Assembly: GCF_027923225.1 (NCBI RefSeq)
Contig: NZ_BSDI01000049.1
Coordinates: 1 to 64,000, forward strand
DNA from: Phytohabitans aurantiacus
GTDB taxonomy: Bacteria; Actinomycetota; Actinomycetes; Mycobacteriales; Micromonosporaceae
Length of the DNA: 64,000 nucleotides
Reading direction: 5' to 3'
This document shows, piece after piece, positions 33,289 to 41,301 of this stretch; the first letter of the stretch is position 1, and every line of letters begins with the position of its first letter. A program made the position numbers and the translations under genes. The notes beneath the pieces are model-generated. The model did not search any database. It had not been told where the DNA came from and saw nothing but the letters and a program-made list of their open reading frames with translations.

Positions 33289-34077
33289 ATGTCGCGACGA
33301 ATCGGCGTCTGGCTGAGTTCGTTTGTCCTGCTCACGGCTGGGCTTCTCGCACCAGCCAGCGCGGCCCGAGCGGCCGAGCCGCTGACCGCCTCGATCACCT
33401 GCGGTGCCGACAACGACCTGGTCACCGCGCAAGCGACCGGTTACGGGCTCTTCCCCGGCACCAAGCTCGACGTGACGTTTTCTGTCTACAGTGGAGGATA
33501 CGCCACCGCGACCACCGCCGGGCCGGTGCCGTCGATCGGGCTGACGACGATACCCACGACCGTGAACCGCCGGGGTGGATACGCGGTCACCGGGTTCAGC
33601 CGCCCGATGCCGGCCGGCTCACTGTTCTACCTGGAGAAGGTGCGGGTCACGGTCACCAAGGTGAGCACCGGCGAGCAGATCGCCGCGCCGCAGGACGTGA
33701 TGTGCTACCGCGACCTGCGCACCACCCTGGAGGTCGACTGCGACCCCACGACCGGCTCCTCGCGCGTCGGGGTGTCGGCCACCGGCTTCCCGTATCCCGC
33801 CACGATCTCCGTGCGGTACTACGCACCGAGGGTCTTCAGCCAGGCCAGCGCCGATTCGCCCGGGTTCAACACGTTCTTCTCGCCGTACGTCGTCAAGACG
33901 GTCACGACGAACGCGGACGGCACCTGGTCCGACGTCGCGGTCGACGGGACCGGCAGCACCGCCTATTACGCCTGGTCGGAGTGGCGGGTCGAGGTGTGGA
34001 CCGTCAGCCAGGTCAACTCGTTCCCGCTCGGCTGGACCGAGACGGCGCTCTGCGTGAGCGCCGACCAGCGACCTTAG
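33289..34077 (+). CDS. Secreted protein with two Ig-like modules
   Basis: This protein is 262 aa from the ATG at 33289 (GGGGGA upstream). A signal peptide ends at ARAAEP. The mature protein shows two internal modules starting ASITCGADNDLVTAQATGYG and TTLEVDCDPTTGSSRVGVSA, each with a Cys near the front and a second Cys near its end, so each probably holds one disulfide in a beta-sandwich. No enzyme motif is seen. It overlaps the convergent TetR gene by 4 bp. Function unknown. Confidence 0.65.
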   Translation: MSRRIGVWLSSFVLLTAGLLAPASAARAAEPLTASITCGADNDLVTAQATGYGLFPGTKLDVTFSVYSGGYATATTAGPVPSIGLTTIPTTVNRRGGYAVTGFSRPMPAGSLFYLEKVRVTVTKVSTGEQIAAPQDVMCYRDLRTTLEVDCDPTTGSSRVGVSATGFPYPATISVRYYAPRVFSQASADSPGFNTFFSPYVVKTVTTNADGTWSDVAVDGTGSTAYYAWSEWRVEVWTVSQVNSFPLGWTETALCVSADQRP

Positions 34078-34700
34078 GGCCGGTAGGCGGCGAGGAAGAC
34101 GCGCACCGCCTCGTCGGCGAACCGTTCGAGCTCGGCTCGGGTGAAGGTCTCACCCGAGCCGCAGAACATCACCCGGTTGACCGGGATCGACGTGGTCAGC
34201 CAGGTGAAGTGGTTGGCCGCCAGCGTGGGATCGTCGACGACCAGGAGCTCGCGGTCGGCGAGCTTGGAGAAGGCGTCGGCCAGTAGCGCGTGGACGTGCT
34301 CCGGGCCGCGTTCGTAGTACGAGCGGCCGAGCTCGGGAAAGCGGTCCGCCTCGGCGATGACCAGCCGGCGCAGTTGCAGCAGCCGCGGCTGGGTCAGGTT
34401 GGCGACGAACTGCCGGGCGAGCGCGACGAGGTCCCGCTCCAGGTCCTCGGTGACGGCGAGCGCGCCGGTCACGTCGCTGAAGAGGTCGTCTATGCGGTCC
34501 AGGCCCCGATGGATGATCTCGGTGAACAGCGACCGCTTGTCGGTGAAGTTCTTGTACACCGTCTGCTTGGACACCGAGGCGACGGCCGCGACCTCGTCCA
34601 TGCTGGTGCCCTTGTAGCCCTTCTCCAGGAACACCGCGGTGGCGGCGTCCAGGATCGCCTGCCGCGCGCGGGCCGAGCGCCCCTGCGTACTCGTCTCCAT
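34074..34700 (-). CDS. TetR-family regulator
   Basis: This 208-aa protein has the TetR helix-turn-helix at residues 13-55 (AILDAATAVFLEKGYKGTSMDEVAAVASVSKQTVYKNFTDKRSLF) and a C-terminal ligand domain with QLRRLVIAEADRFPELGRSYYERGP, as in AcrR/TetR_C_7-like proteins. It is divergent from a DHFR/RibD-like gene, with a perfect palindromic operator candidate between them, so it probably represses that gene and itself. Confidence 0.92.
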   Translation of the reverse strand: METSTQGRSARARQAILDAATAVFLEKGYKGTSMDEVAAVASVSKQTVYKNFTDKRSLFTEIIHRGLDRIDDLFSDVTGALAVTEDLERDLVALARQFVANLTQPRLLQLRRLVIAEADRFPELGRSYYERGPEHVHALLADAFSKLADRELLVVDDPTLAANHFTWLTTSIPVNRVMFCGSGETFTRAELERFADEAVRVFLAAYRP

Positions 34701-34725
34701 GTCCCTCCTCTTGCGTCTTTCCGCA

Positions 34726-34748
34726 GAGTACTAGACGGACTAGTACTC
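34726..34748. promoter_or_regulatory. TetR operator candidate (9-bp arms, 5-bp spacer)
   Basis: GAGTACTAG at 34726-34734 and CTAGTACTC at 34740-34748 form a perfect inverted repeat around ACGGA. A further half-site GAGTACT lies at 34753-34759. It sits between the divergent TetR and DHFR-family genes and likely overlaps both promoters. Confidence 0.8.
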
Positions 34749-34795
34749 GTTTGAGTACTGTACCGTCTAGTTCCGGGCTCACAGGAGGAAAGACA

Positions 34796-35329
34796 ATGCG
34801 AAAGATCGTTGCTGGGCTCTTCATCTCGCTCGACGGCGTCGTGGAGGCCCCCGAGACGTGGCACTTTCCGTACTTCAACGACGAGATGGGCGGCGCCGTC
34901 CAGGCCATGATGGGCGAGGCGATGCTGCTGGGCCGCAAGACCTACGAGGGGTTCGCGGAGTACTGGCCGACCTCGACCGACGACTTCGCCGACCACATGA
35001 ACAACACACCGAAGTACGTCGTGTCCCAGACGCTGACCTCGGCCGACTGGCAGAACTCCACGCTCATCACCGGTGACGTCGTCAAGGAGCTGACCCGCCT
35101 GAAGGAAGAGCCGGGCGGCACCATCAGCACCACCGGCAGCGGCACGCTCGTCGTCTCGCTGCTGCGCGAGGGGCTCATCGACGAGCTGCACCTGCTGCTG
35201 CACCCGATCGTGGTCGGCTCCGGCAAGAAGCTCTTCGAGGAGGGCGCGCAGATCCCGCTGCGCCTGACCGAGTCGAAGACGTTCAGCACCGGCGTGCTGC
35301 ACCTGGTCTACGCGCGCGCGGAATCCTGA
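34796..35329 (+). CDS. Dihydrofolate reductase-family (RibD C-terminal-like) protein
   Basis: This protein is 177 aa from the ATG at 34796 with a strong AGGAGG site. It begins RKIVAGLFISLDGVVEAPETW, a hallmark of the RibD_C/DHFR-like family, followed by MLLGRKTYEGFAEYWP and ISTTGSGTLVVSLLREGLIDELHLLLHPIVVGSGKKLF. These proteins bind NADPH but usually have unknown substrates. Controlled by the divergent TetR through the palindrome in the gap. Confidence 0.9.
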   Translation: MRKIVAGLFISLDGVVEAPETWHFPYFNDEMGGAVQAMMGEAMLLGRKTYEGFAEYWPTSTDDFADHMNNTPKYVVSQTLTSADWQNSTLITGDVVKELTRLKEEPGGTISTTGSGTLVVSLLREGLIDELHLLLHPIVVGSGKKLFEEGAQIPLRLTESKTFSTGVLHLVYARAES

Positions 35330-37023
35330 ACCACGCGCTCACCGGCCACCGCCGCGAGCTCGGCGCCGACAGACTCGTGCGCCCCGTGCCGCCGGCGCGG
35401 GGCGCACAGCAGTGAGGCCACCGCGGCGACGACGCAGGCCACGAACGCGAAGCCGAAAGCGACGGCCAGCCCGTCCGAGAACGGCGCCGAGATCAGGTGC
35501 GGGAAGAAGCCGCGGCCGGTCAGGTCGGCGGCCTGGCTGGCCGGCAGGTTGGCCAGTACCGGCCCGAGCAGCTCCTGCATCGGGTTGTACCCGAGGAACG
35601 CGGCGAACAGGACCGCGACGGCGGGCAGGTGCGAGACGGCCTGCGCCGCGGTGGCCGGCACGTCGTGCTGGACCAGTCCCTGGTACATGGCGCCGGGCAG
35701 GTTGGACGACAGTCCCGCGGTGATGAGGCTGAAGAACAGGCCGATCGAGAGCACCATCGCCGCGTTCTGGAAGGTGGTGCTCATCCCGGCGCCGACGCCG
35801 CGCGCGTTGGCCGGCAGGCTGTTCATCACCTCGGCGCGGTTGGGTGCCGAGAACAGGCCCTGCCCGAGGCCGTTGACCAGGATCACCGCCCCGAACTGCC
35901 AGTAGGTGAAGTCGGCCGGCAGCACGATGAGCAGCAGGAAGCTGCCCGCCGTCAGCAGCATGCCCATGGCCGCGAACAGGCGCGTGCCCAGCCGGTCGGA
36001 CAGCATCCCGGCCAGCGGCGCGGCGATCAGGAACCCGACCGTCATCGGCAGCATGTAGACGCCCGCCCACAGTGGAGTCTGCTCGAAGCTGTATCCGTGC
36101 AGGGGCAGCCAGATGCCTTGCAGCCAGATGAGCAGGATGAACTGCATGCCGCCGCGGCCGAGGGCGGCCATCAGCGCGGCGACGTTGCCCGCGGTGAACG
36201 AGCGCAGCCGAAACAGGGAAAGGTTGAACAGCGGGGCGTCCGAGCGCATCTCGATGACCACGAACGCGGCCAGCACGGCGGTGCCGCCGATGAGCGCGGC
36301 GAGCACCCACGGGTTCGTCCAGCCCATGGTGTGCTGGCGGTAGGGCTGGATGCCGTACGTGATGCCGACCAGCACGGCGATCAGGCCGACCGCGAAGGTG
36401 ACGTTGCCCCACCAGTCCATCTTGGACGGTTGCCGCACGCCGGTGTCGCGCAGTTTCAGGTACGCCCAGACGGCGCCGAACACGCCGACGGGCACCGAGA
36501 CCAGGAAAACCCAGTGCCAGTCGACCGGTGCGAGCACGCCGCCGATGAGCAGGCCCAGGAACGAGCCGGCGATCGCGGCGATGCCGTTGATGCCCAGGGC
36601 CAGCCCGCGCTGGTTCGCGGGGAAGGTGTCGGTGAGGATGGCGGCTGAGTTGGCCATCAGGAACGCCCCGCCGACACCCTGCACCACGCGCCAGCCGATC
36701 AGCCACCACGCGGCGGCGTCGCCGTGCATCCAGGTGACCGCGAGCAGCACCGACGAGACCGCGAAGATCGCGAAACCGAGGTTGTACATGCGGGCGCGAC
36801 CGAACATGTCGCCGAGCCGCCCGAAGCTCACCACCAGCACGGCGGTGACGACCAGGTACCCCATCATCATCCACAGCAGGTAGCTGGTGTTGCCGGCGTC
36901 GAGGGGGTTGATGCCGATCCCCTTGAAGATGTCGGGCAGCGCGATCAGCACGATCGACGAGTTGATCGTGGCCATCAGCATGCCGAGCGTCGTGTTCGAC
37001 AGCGCGATCCACTTGTAGCTCAC
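35308..37023 (-). CDS. DHA2-family MFS drug transporter (14 TM)
   Basis: This protein is about 571 aa from the GTG at 37023. It has about 14 membrane helices and the DHA2 signatures LMATINSSIVLIALPDI (motif C/D1 region), FGRLGDMFGRARMY (motif A) and GWRVVQGVGGAFLMANSAAIL. It exports drugs or toxic metabolites by proton antiport. The 3' end overlaps the convergent DHFR-family gene by 22 bp. A TetR gene lies divergently, with twin palindromes between. Confidence 0.93.
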   Translation of the reverse strand: MSYKWIALSNTTLGMLMATINSSIVLIALPDIFKGIGINPLDAGNTSYLLWMMMGYLVVTAVLVVSFGRLGDMFGRARMYNLGFAIFAVSSVLLAVTWMHGDAAAWWLIGWRVVQGVGGAFLMANSAAILTDTFPANQRGLALGINGIAAIAGSFLGLLIGGVLAPVDWHWVFLVSVPVGVFGAVWAYLKLRDTGVRQPSKMDWWGNVTFAVGLIAVLVGITYGIQPYRQHTMGWTNPWVLAALIGGTAVLAAFVVIEMRSDAPLFNLSLFRLRSFTAGNVAALMAALGRGGMQFILLIWLQGIWLPLHGYSFEQTPLWAGVYMLPMTVGFLIAAPLAGMLSDRLGTRLFAAMGMLLTAGSFLLLIVLPADFTYWQFGAVILVNGLGQGLFSAPNRAEVMNSLPANARGVGAGMSTTFQNAAMVLSIGLFFSLITAGLSSNLPGAMYQGLVQHDVPATAAQAVSHLPAVAVLFAAFLGYNPMQELLGPVLANLPASQAADLTGRGFFPHLISAPFSDGLAVAFGFAFVACVVAAVASLLCAPRRRHGAHESVGAELAAVAGERVVQDSARA

Positions 37024-37036
37024 AGCTCGACAATAG

Positions 37037-37064
37037 TGCAGTACTGCAAAAATGCAGTACTGCA
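37037..37064. promoter_or_regulatory. Twin 12-bp palindromes, TetR operator candidate
   Basis: TGCAGTACTGCA occurs at 37037-37048 and again at 37053-37064, each a perfect palindrome, 16 bp apart. The pair lies in the 57-bp gap between the divergent MFS transporter and TetR genes. The half-site AGTACTGCA also appears at 7223-7231 in the sugar-operon control region, which may be coincidence. Confidence 0.8.
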
Positions 37065-37080
37065 AGAGTAGGCTCGTGCT

Positions 37081-37671
37081 GTGAGCACACCCACAGGGCT
37101 GCGGGAGCGCAAGAAGATCGCCACGCGCGAGGCGCTGCGGCAGGCGGCGATCGGCCTGTACCGCCGGCACGGCCCCGACAAGGTCACCGTCGAAGACATC
37201 TGCGCCGCCGCCGGGGTCTCCCCGCGCACCTTCTTCAACTACTTCGCCACCAAGGACGAGGCCGTGTTCGCCCTCGAGGTCGACCCGGCGCAGATCCAGC
37301 GGCGGATCACCGACCGCCCCCGCGACGAGCAGCCGGTCGAGGCGGTCCACGCCGTGTACGCCGACCTGTTCGCGCAGCTGGCGACCAGCGAGATCTGGCG
37401 GCAGCGCACCCTGCTCCTGCGCGAACGACCGGAGCTGGCCAGCCGCTCCACCCAGGCGCGCCGCGCGCACGAGGCCGCCATCGCCGCCGCGATCGCGACC
37501 CGCACCGGCCGCCCCGACGACGACCTCTACGTGCGCACCGCCAGCATGGCCCTGCACGCCGCAGTTCGCGCCGCCGCCGGCACCTGGCACCCCGATCACG
37601 AGCCCGACATCGTCGCGCTGCTCGACCGCGCCATGGACATCCTGCACGACGGCCTGCGCCTCAGGGACTAA
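37081..37671 (+). CDS. TetR-family regulator of the MFS transporter
   Basis: This 196-aa protein starts at a GTG at 37081. The HTH is RKKIATREALRQAAIGLYRRHGPDKVTVEDICAAAGVSPRTFFNYFATKDEAV. The C-terminal half follows the pattern of actinobacterial TetR regulators that control MFS drug exporters. It is divergent from the DHA2 transporter and has a twin operator within its promoter; autoregulation and repression of the exporter are expected. Confidence 0.92.
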   Translation: MSTPTGLRERKKIATREALRQAAIGLYRRHGPDKVTVEDICAAAGVSPRTFFNYFATKDEAVFALEVDPAQIQRRITDRPRDEQPVEAVHAVYADLFAQLATSEIWRQRTLLLRERPELASRSTQARRAHEAAIAAAIATRTGRPDDDLYVRTASMALHAAVRAAAGTWHPDHEPDIVALLDRAMDILHDGLRLRD

Positions 37672-37682
37672 CGTTCCCGATC

Positions 37683-38933
37683 ATGCACCTGGACGCGGCC
37701 GCCGGCCTGCTCGTACTGGCTGGCGTCCTCGGGTTCGCCGTGGCCCGCCCGCGCGGCCTGCCCGAGGCGGTCGCCGCCGTGCCCGGCGCCGCGCTGGTGG
37801 TCGCCTTCGGGCTGGTGTCCTGGTCACAGGTGCGCGACGAGGTGGTGGCGCTGGCGCCCACCGTCGGCTTCCTCGCGGCCGTACTGGTCCTGGCCCACCT
37901 GGCCGACGAGCACGGCGTGTTCGGGTACGCCGGCGAGGTCATCGGCGGCCTGAGTCGCGGCTCACCGCGGCGACTGCTGCGGCTGGTCTTCGTGCTCGCC
38001 TCGATCGTGACCGCTGTGCTGAGCCTGGACGCGACCGTGGTGCTGCTCACGCCCGTGCTGCTGTCCACCGCTACCCGGATCGGCGTCCGGCCGAGGCCGC
38101 ACCTGTACGCGTGCGGGCACCTGGCGAACACCGCCTCCCTGCTGCTGCCCGTCTCGAACCTGACCAACCTGCTCGCCTTCGACGCCAGCGGCCTGAGCTT
38201 CACGCGGTTCGCCGCGCTGATGGCCGCGCCGTGGCTCGCGGTCGTCGCTGTCGAGTACGCGGTGCTGCGCCGGGTGTTCGCCGCCGACCTCGGCACGCCG
38301 GCGCCAGCCACCACGCCGGCCGCGACGCCGCGCACTCCCCCACCGTGGTACGCCATCGGGGTACTCGCCGCGACGCTGGCCGGGTTCGCTCTGTCGGAAC
38401 CGATCGGGGTGCATCCGGCGTGGATCGCGGCGGCGGGCGCCATCGGGTTGGCGGTGCCGCGGTTGACCAGTACCCCCGCCGCTGAAGCACGACGGCTGGT
38501 GAGTGCGGCGAACCTGCCTTTCGGCGCGTTCGTCTTCGCTCTTGGTGTGGTCGTGCTCGCGGTCCGCGCGGGCCCGGTGGGCGACGCCGTCGATCACCTC
38601 GTACCGGGCCACGCCGGCCTGCTCGGCATGCTCGGCGCGGCGGTCCTGGCGGCCGTCCTCGCGAACCTGGTCAACAACCTGCCCGCCACCCTCATGCTCG
38701 TGCCGCTCGTGGCGCACCAGCCGGGCCTGGTCCTCGCCGTGCTGCTCGGCGTCAACATCGGCCCGAACCTGACCTACGTCGGCTCGCTAGCCACGCTGCT
38801 GTGGCGGCAGGTCCTGCACAGCCGCGACCATCCGCCCGGCGCCGGCGAGTTCCTGCGGCTCGGCGCGCTGACCGTACCGGCGTGTCTGCTCGCCGGTGTG
38901 GCCACACTGTGGGCGAGCCTGCGAGTGTTCTAG
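37683..38933 (+). CDS. ArsB/NhaD-superfamily anion permease
   Basis: This 416-aa membrane protein has about 11-12 helices. The paired hairpin signatures of the ArsB family are visible: VLSLDATVVLLTPVLL in the first half and NLVNNLPATLMLVPL with LGVNIGPNLTYVGSLATLLWR in the second. ArsB exports arsenite, but members also carry other anions, and no arsR or arsC is nearby. It starts 11 bp after the TetR gene and may be cotranscribed with it and with the downstream Usp gene. Confidence 0.85.
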   Translation: MHLDAAAGLLVLAGVLGFAVARPRGLPEAVAAVPGAALVVAFGLVSWSQVRDEVVALAPTVGFLAAVLVLAHLADEHGVFGYAGEVIGGLSRGSPRRLLRLVFVLASIVTAVLSLDATVVLLTPVLLSTATRIGVRPRPHLYACGHLANTASLLLPVSNLTNLLAFDASGLSFTRFAALMAAPWLAVVAVEYAVLRRVFAADLGTPAPATTPAATPRTPPPWYAIGVLAATLAGFALSEPIGVHPAWIAAAGAIGLAVPRLTSTPAAEARRLVSAANLPFGAFVFALGVVVLAVRAGPVGDAVDHLVPGHAGLLGMLGAAVLAAVLANLVNNLPATLMLVPLVAHQPGLVLAVLLGVNIGPNLTYVGSLATLLWRQVLHSRDHPPGAGEFLRLGALTVPACLLAGVATLWASLRVF

Positions 38934-38935
38934 GG

Positions 38936-39403
38936 ATGAGGATCGTCGTCTGGGTCACCGAGGGCACCTGGCAAGCCTGCGTCGACACCGCCCGCGACCT
39001 GCCCGCCACCGCCGTCACGCTCGTGCACGTCATCGACCCCGACACGATCGAGGCGATCGGCGGCGCGCGGGCCGGGCTGCTCGGCCGGGGCCTGACCGGC
39101 GACGCCGGAACCCTCGCGGCCCTGACCGACGGCCAGACCCGGCTGCTGGACGCCGCCGAAGACCGGCTCGGCCGCACCGCCCGCCGCGACCCCCGGCATG
39201 GACGCCCGGAACGCGAGGTGGTCGCCGCCTGCGCCGGCGCCGACCTGGTGATACTGGCGCGGGACGGCGACCGCAGCCGCCTCGGACCGCGCAGCATCGG
39301 GCCGCACACCCGGTTCGTGGTCGACCACGCGCCCTGCCAGGTCCTGCTCGTCTGGCCGGACACCCCACCCGACCCCGCGACCCTCCCCCCACCCCACCGG
39401 TGA
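38936..39403 (+). CDS. Universal stress protein-like (UspA) domain protein
   Basis: This protein is 155 aa from the ATG at 38936, three bases after the permease stop. It has the Usp order of beta-alpha units: RIVVWVTEGTWQACVDTARDL, VTLVHVIDPDTIEAI and VVAACAGADLVILARDGDRSRLGPRSIGPHTRFVVDHAPCQVLLVW. The Gly-rich nucleotide loop is atypical (RLGPRSIGPHTR). Role unclear; perhaps tied to the adjacent permease. Confidence 0.78.
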   Translation: MRIVVWVTEGTWQACVDTARDLPATAVTLVHVIDPDTIEAIGGARAGLLGRGLTGDAGTLAALTDGQTRLLDAAEDRLGRTARRDPRHGRPEREVVAACAGADLVILARDGDRSRLGPRSIGPHTRFVVDHAPCQVLLVWPDTPPDPATLPPPHR

Positions 39404-39453
39404 TCAGGGCGTCCCTCAAGTCGTCATAGCGACTTGAGGGACGCCCTGATCAC
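39400..39453. terminator. Perfect hairpin with 24-bp arms after the Usp gene
   Basis: The left arm at 39400-39423 (GTGATCAGGGCGTCCC...) and the right arm at 39430-39453 are exact reverse complements, separated by the 6-nt loop TCATAG. The left arm overlaps the Usp stop codon. It is far longer than an ordinary terminator and is symmetric enough to be a small mobile or REP-like element, although termination is its likely effect. Confidence 0.85.
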
Positions 39454-39560
39454 AGCGCCCCGGGGGTTACTGTCCGCGTGCGAGGGGGCACCGAGTGTCG
39501 TACCCGTGGCCTACTCTCGAGGGCGTACGAAGGGGACTGTCCAATGAGGGGAGTGCCGGG

Positions 39561-40208
39561 GTGGCACGCCGCAGGCGACGTCGCAAGCAGGGTAATCAGG
39601 GCACGATGCTGCTGGCCGGCGTCGGGTGTCTGGCCGCCGCTGCCGCGCTGAGCAGGGCGGATGACCTCGTCACCGCCCATGCCACCACAATCACCGTGGC
39701 GTTCGTCGTCGTTCTGGCGCTCGCAGCGACGGTCGGCACCCTCGTCGTGGTGACGCGCGTGCGGCAAGCGGCTCGGCAGGCCCAGCGCGACCGCGACATC
39801 GCGGCCACCGACACGATGACCGGGCCGCAGTTCGAGGAGTACGTGGCGCGGTTGATGCGCCGCGATGGGCTGCATGGGGTGCGGGTGTGCGGCGGCTCGG
39901 GCGATCTCGGCGCCGACATCACCGCTCGCACCGGAGACGGTCGCAGGGTCGTGGTGCAGTGCAAGCGATACAGCGGGTCGGTGGGCGATCCGCACGTGCA
40001 GAAGTTCAATGGCACCGCCTGGCAGATCCACCGGGCCGACGTGGCGCTGCTGGTCACCACGGGGCGCCCGACCAGCAGGGCCAGGCAGCTCGCCGCGCGG
40101 TGCCGCATCGTCCTGGTCGACCGCCACGAGCTGGCCGCATGGGCGACCGACGGGCGGCTGCCCGCGGCTCTGTCCACATCGGTGCGCCAGGCGCGACGCC
40201 CCGCGTGA
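39561..40208 (+). CDS. Membrane-anchored Mrr-type restriction endonuclease-like protein
   Basis: This protein is about 215 aa from a GTG at 39561. An Arg-rich start (ARRRRRRKQG) leads to two membrane segments (LLAGVGCLAAAAAL and TITVAFVVVLALAATVGTLVVV). The C-terminal Mrr-like nuclease follows: GPQFEEYVARLMRRDG, the catalytic Asp in GDLGADI and the QxK motif in VVVQCKRY. The topology puts the nuclease in the cytoplasm at the membrane. Known Mrr enzymes cut modified DNA; anchoring suggests action on incoming DNA, which is inference. Confidence 0.85.
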   Translation: MARRRRRRKQGNQGTMLLAGVGCLAAAAALSRADDLVTAHATTITVAFVVVLALAATVGTLVVVTRVRQAARQAQRDRDIAATDTMTGPQFEEYVARLMRRDGLHGVRVCGGSGDLGADITARTGDGRRVVVQCKRYSGSVGDPHVQKFNGTAWQIHRADVALLVTTGRPTSRARQLAARCRIVLVDRHELAAWATDGRLPAALSTSVRQARRPA

Positions 40209-40277
40209 GCTTCGGCACGGGTCTATTTGCCCGGCTGACGTTGACGGTGCCGTTTTGCGTGTGATCTTGTAGTATTT

Positions 40278-40374
40278 CGAACCGCCTGGGGTTCGTTGGT
40301 AAGGCCCGAACGCGACCGCGGTCTTAGACATGCGCGAAACCGGGCGTCTGGCCGACCACCGTACACATCGGTGG
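40278..40374 (+). other. Leader region of the roadblock genes with two small hairpins
   Basis: The 219-bp gap after the Mrr gene holds no gene. Two potential hairpins are visible: CGAACC/GGTTCG (40278-40295) and CCACCG/CGGTGG (about 40356-40374). A TTGACG at 40241 lacks a well-placed -10. The tandem repeat at 40388 follows. Confidence 0.35.
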
Positions 40375-40387
40375 GTGACGCCTCACT

Positions 40388-40411
40388 CATGTTCACTGAC
40401 ATGTTCACTGA
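40388..40411 (+). repeat. Perfect 12-bp tandem direct repeat before the roadblock genes
   Basis: CATGTTCACTGA occurs twice without a gap at 40388-40399 and 40400-40411, ending 4 bp before the AGGAGG of the first roadblock gene. It may be an operator or mRNA-binding site. Confidence 0.7.
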
Positions 40412-40427
40412 AACAGGAGGCACAAAC

Positions 40428-40799
40428 ATGGCTGCACTGGACACGGCGTTGAAGGACGCGATGAGCATCGACGGCGCCATCGGTGTCGCTCTCGTCGACT
40501 ATTCGAGTGGCATGACCCTCGGCGTGGCCGGCGGATCGCAGGAGCTCGACCTGGCAGTGGCCGCGGCCGGCAACACCGACGTGGTACGGGCCAAGATGCG
40601 CACGCTGGAGATGCTGAAGATCGCGGACGGCATCGAGGACATCCTGATCACATTGGACACCCAGTACCACCTGATCCGCCCGCTCAACGCCCGCGGCGGC
40701 AAGGGACTCTTCCTCTACCTGGCCCTGAGCAAGTCCCGGGCCAACCTCGGCTTGGCACGCCACCAGTTGCGCCAGATCGAGAGCGCGATCGAGATCTGA
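40428..40799 (+). CDS. Roadblock/LC7-like protein 1
   Basis: This protein is 123 aa from the ATG at 40428, behind a strong AGGAGG. The pattern ALKDAMSIDGAIGVALVDYSSGMTLG, then LDLAVAAAGNTDVVRAKMRTL and DILITLDTQYHLIRPL fits the roadblock/LC7 fold, a dimerising module that regulates small GTPases of the MglA/Cvn type. A second roadblock gene follows 46 bp later. The usual partners (GTPase, DUF742, sensor) are not nearby. Confidence 0.75.
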   Translation: MAALDTALKDAMSIDGAIGVALVDYSSGMTLGVAGGSQELDLAVAAAGNTDVVRAKMRTLEMLKIADGIEDILITLDTQYHLIRPLNARGGKGLFLYLALSKSRANLGLARHQLRQIESAIEI

Positions 40800-40845
40800 G
40801 CCGCGCCGCCTCGACCGACCGCACAGACACCTGGAGGTGGCAGCG

Positions 40846-41256
40846 ATGAACGACAAGGCCGACAAGACGTTCACAGCGGCGTACGCGGAGATGGAGTCGC
40901 TGCGACAGACCGTCAGCGGCGTGGTCGGATCGGTTGTCGCCGGGGTGGACGGCCTGCTGATCATTCACGACCTCGGCAGCGGGCCGGAGCCGCACGACCT
41001 CGCGGCGCTCGCGGCCGCGACGTCCGGGCTCGGCCGGCAGACCGGCCTCGCCCTCCGCCAGGGCGCGTTTCGGGAGTCGACCATCCGCAGCCACAAGGGG
41101 TACTTCTCCGTCTACACGATCGGCGAGGCGGCCCTGCTCGCGGTGCTGGGCAACGACGGGCTCAACGTCGCACGGCTGCACATCGAGGCGCGTGCGGTGG
41201 CCGGCCGGCTGGCGCCGCTGCTCGACATCCACATCGCCTCGCAGTCCCGCCTCTGA
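40846..41256 (+). CDS. Roadblock/LC7 domain protein 2
   Basis: This protein is 136 aa from the ATG at 40846 with GGAGG upstream. VVGSVVAGVDGLLIIHDLGSGPEPHDLAALAAATSGLG and ALLAVLGNDGLNVARLHIEAR are typical of MglB/CvnB roadblock proteins. It is probably cotranscribed with the preceding roadblock gene, and the two may heterodimerise. The pair is an orphan relative to complete conservons. Confidence 0.82.
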   Translation: MNDKADKTFTAAYAEMESLRQTVSGVVGSVVAGVDGLLIIHDLGSGPEPHDLAALAAATSGLGRQTGLALRQGAFRESTIRSHKGYFSVYTIGEAALLAVLGNDGLNVARLHIEARAVAGRLAPLLDIHIASQSRL

Positions 41257-41258
41257 GC

Positions 41259-41290
41259 GCCCTGATCCCGCTGGCGGGCGGGGTCAGGGC
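41259..41290. terminator. Bidirectional terminator hairpin
   Basis: GCCCTGATCCCGC (41259-41271) pairs with GCGGGGTCAGGGC (41278-41290) with one G-T mismatch around a 6-nt loop, in the gap between the convergent roadblock and PspC genes. Confidence 0.7.
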
Positions 41291-41301
41291 TGAAGCTCGC
41301 G

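Noticed and set aside
37683..38933. Arsenic-resistance operon
   Set aside because: The permease is ArsB-like but there is no arsR, arsC or acr3 nearby; its regulator neighbour is TetR-type and clearly paired with the MFS gene.
40241..40275. Sigma-70 type promoter TTGACG with TAGTAT
   Set aside because: The gap between the elements is 23 bp, too long, and no hexamer sits at 17 bp.
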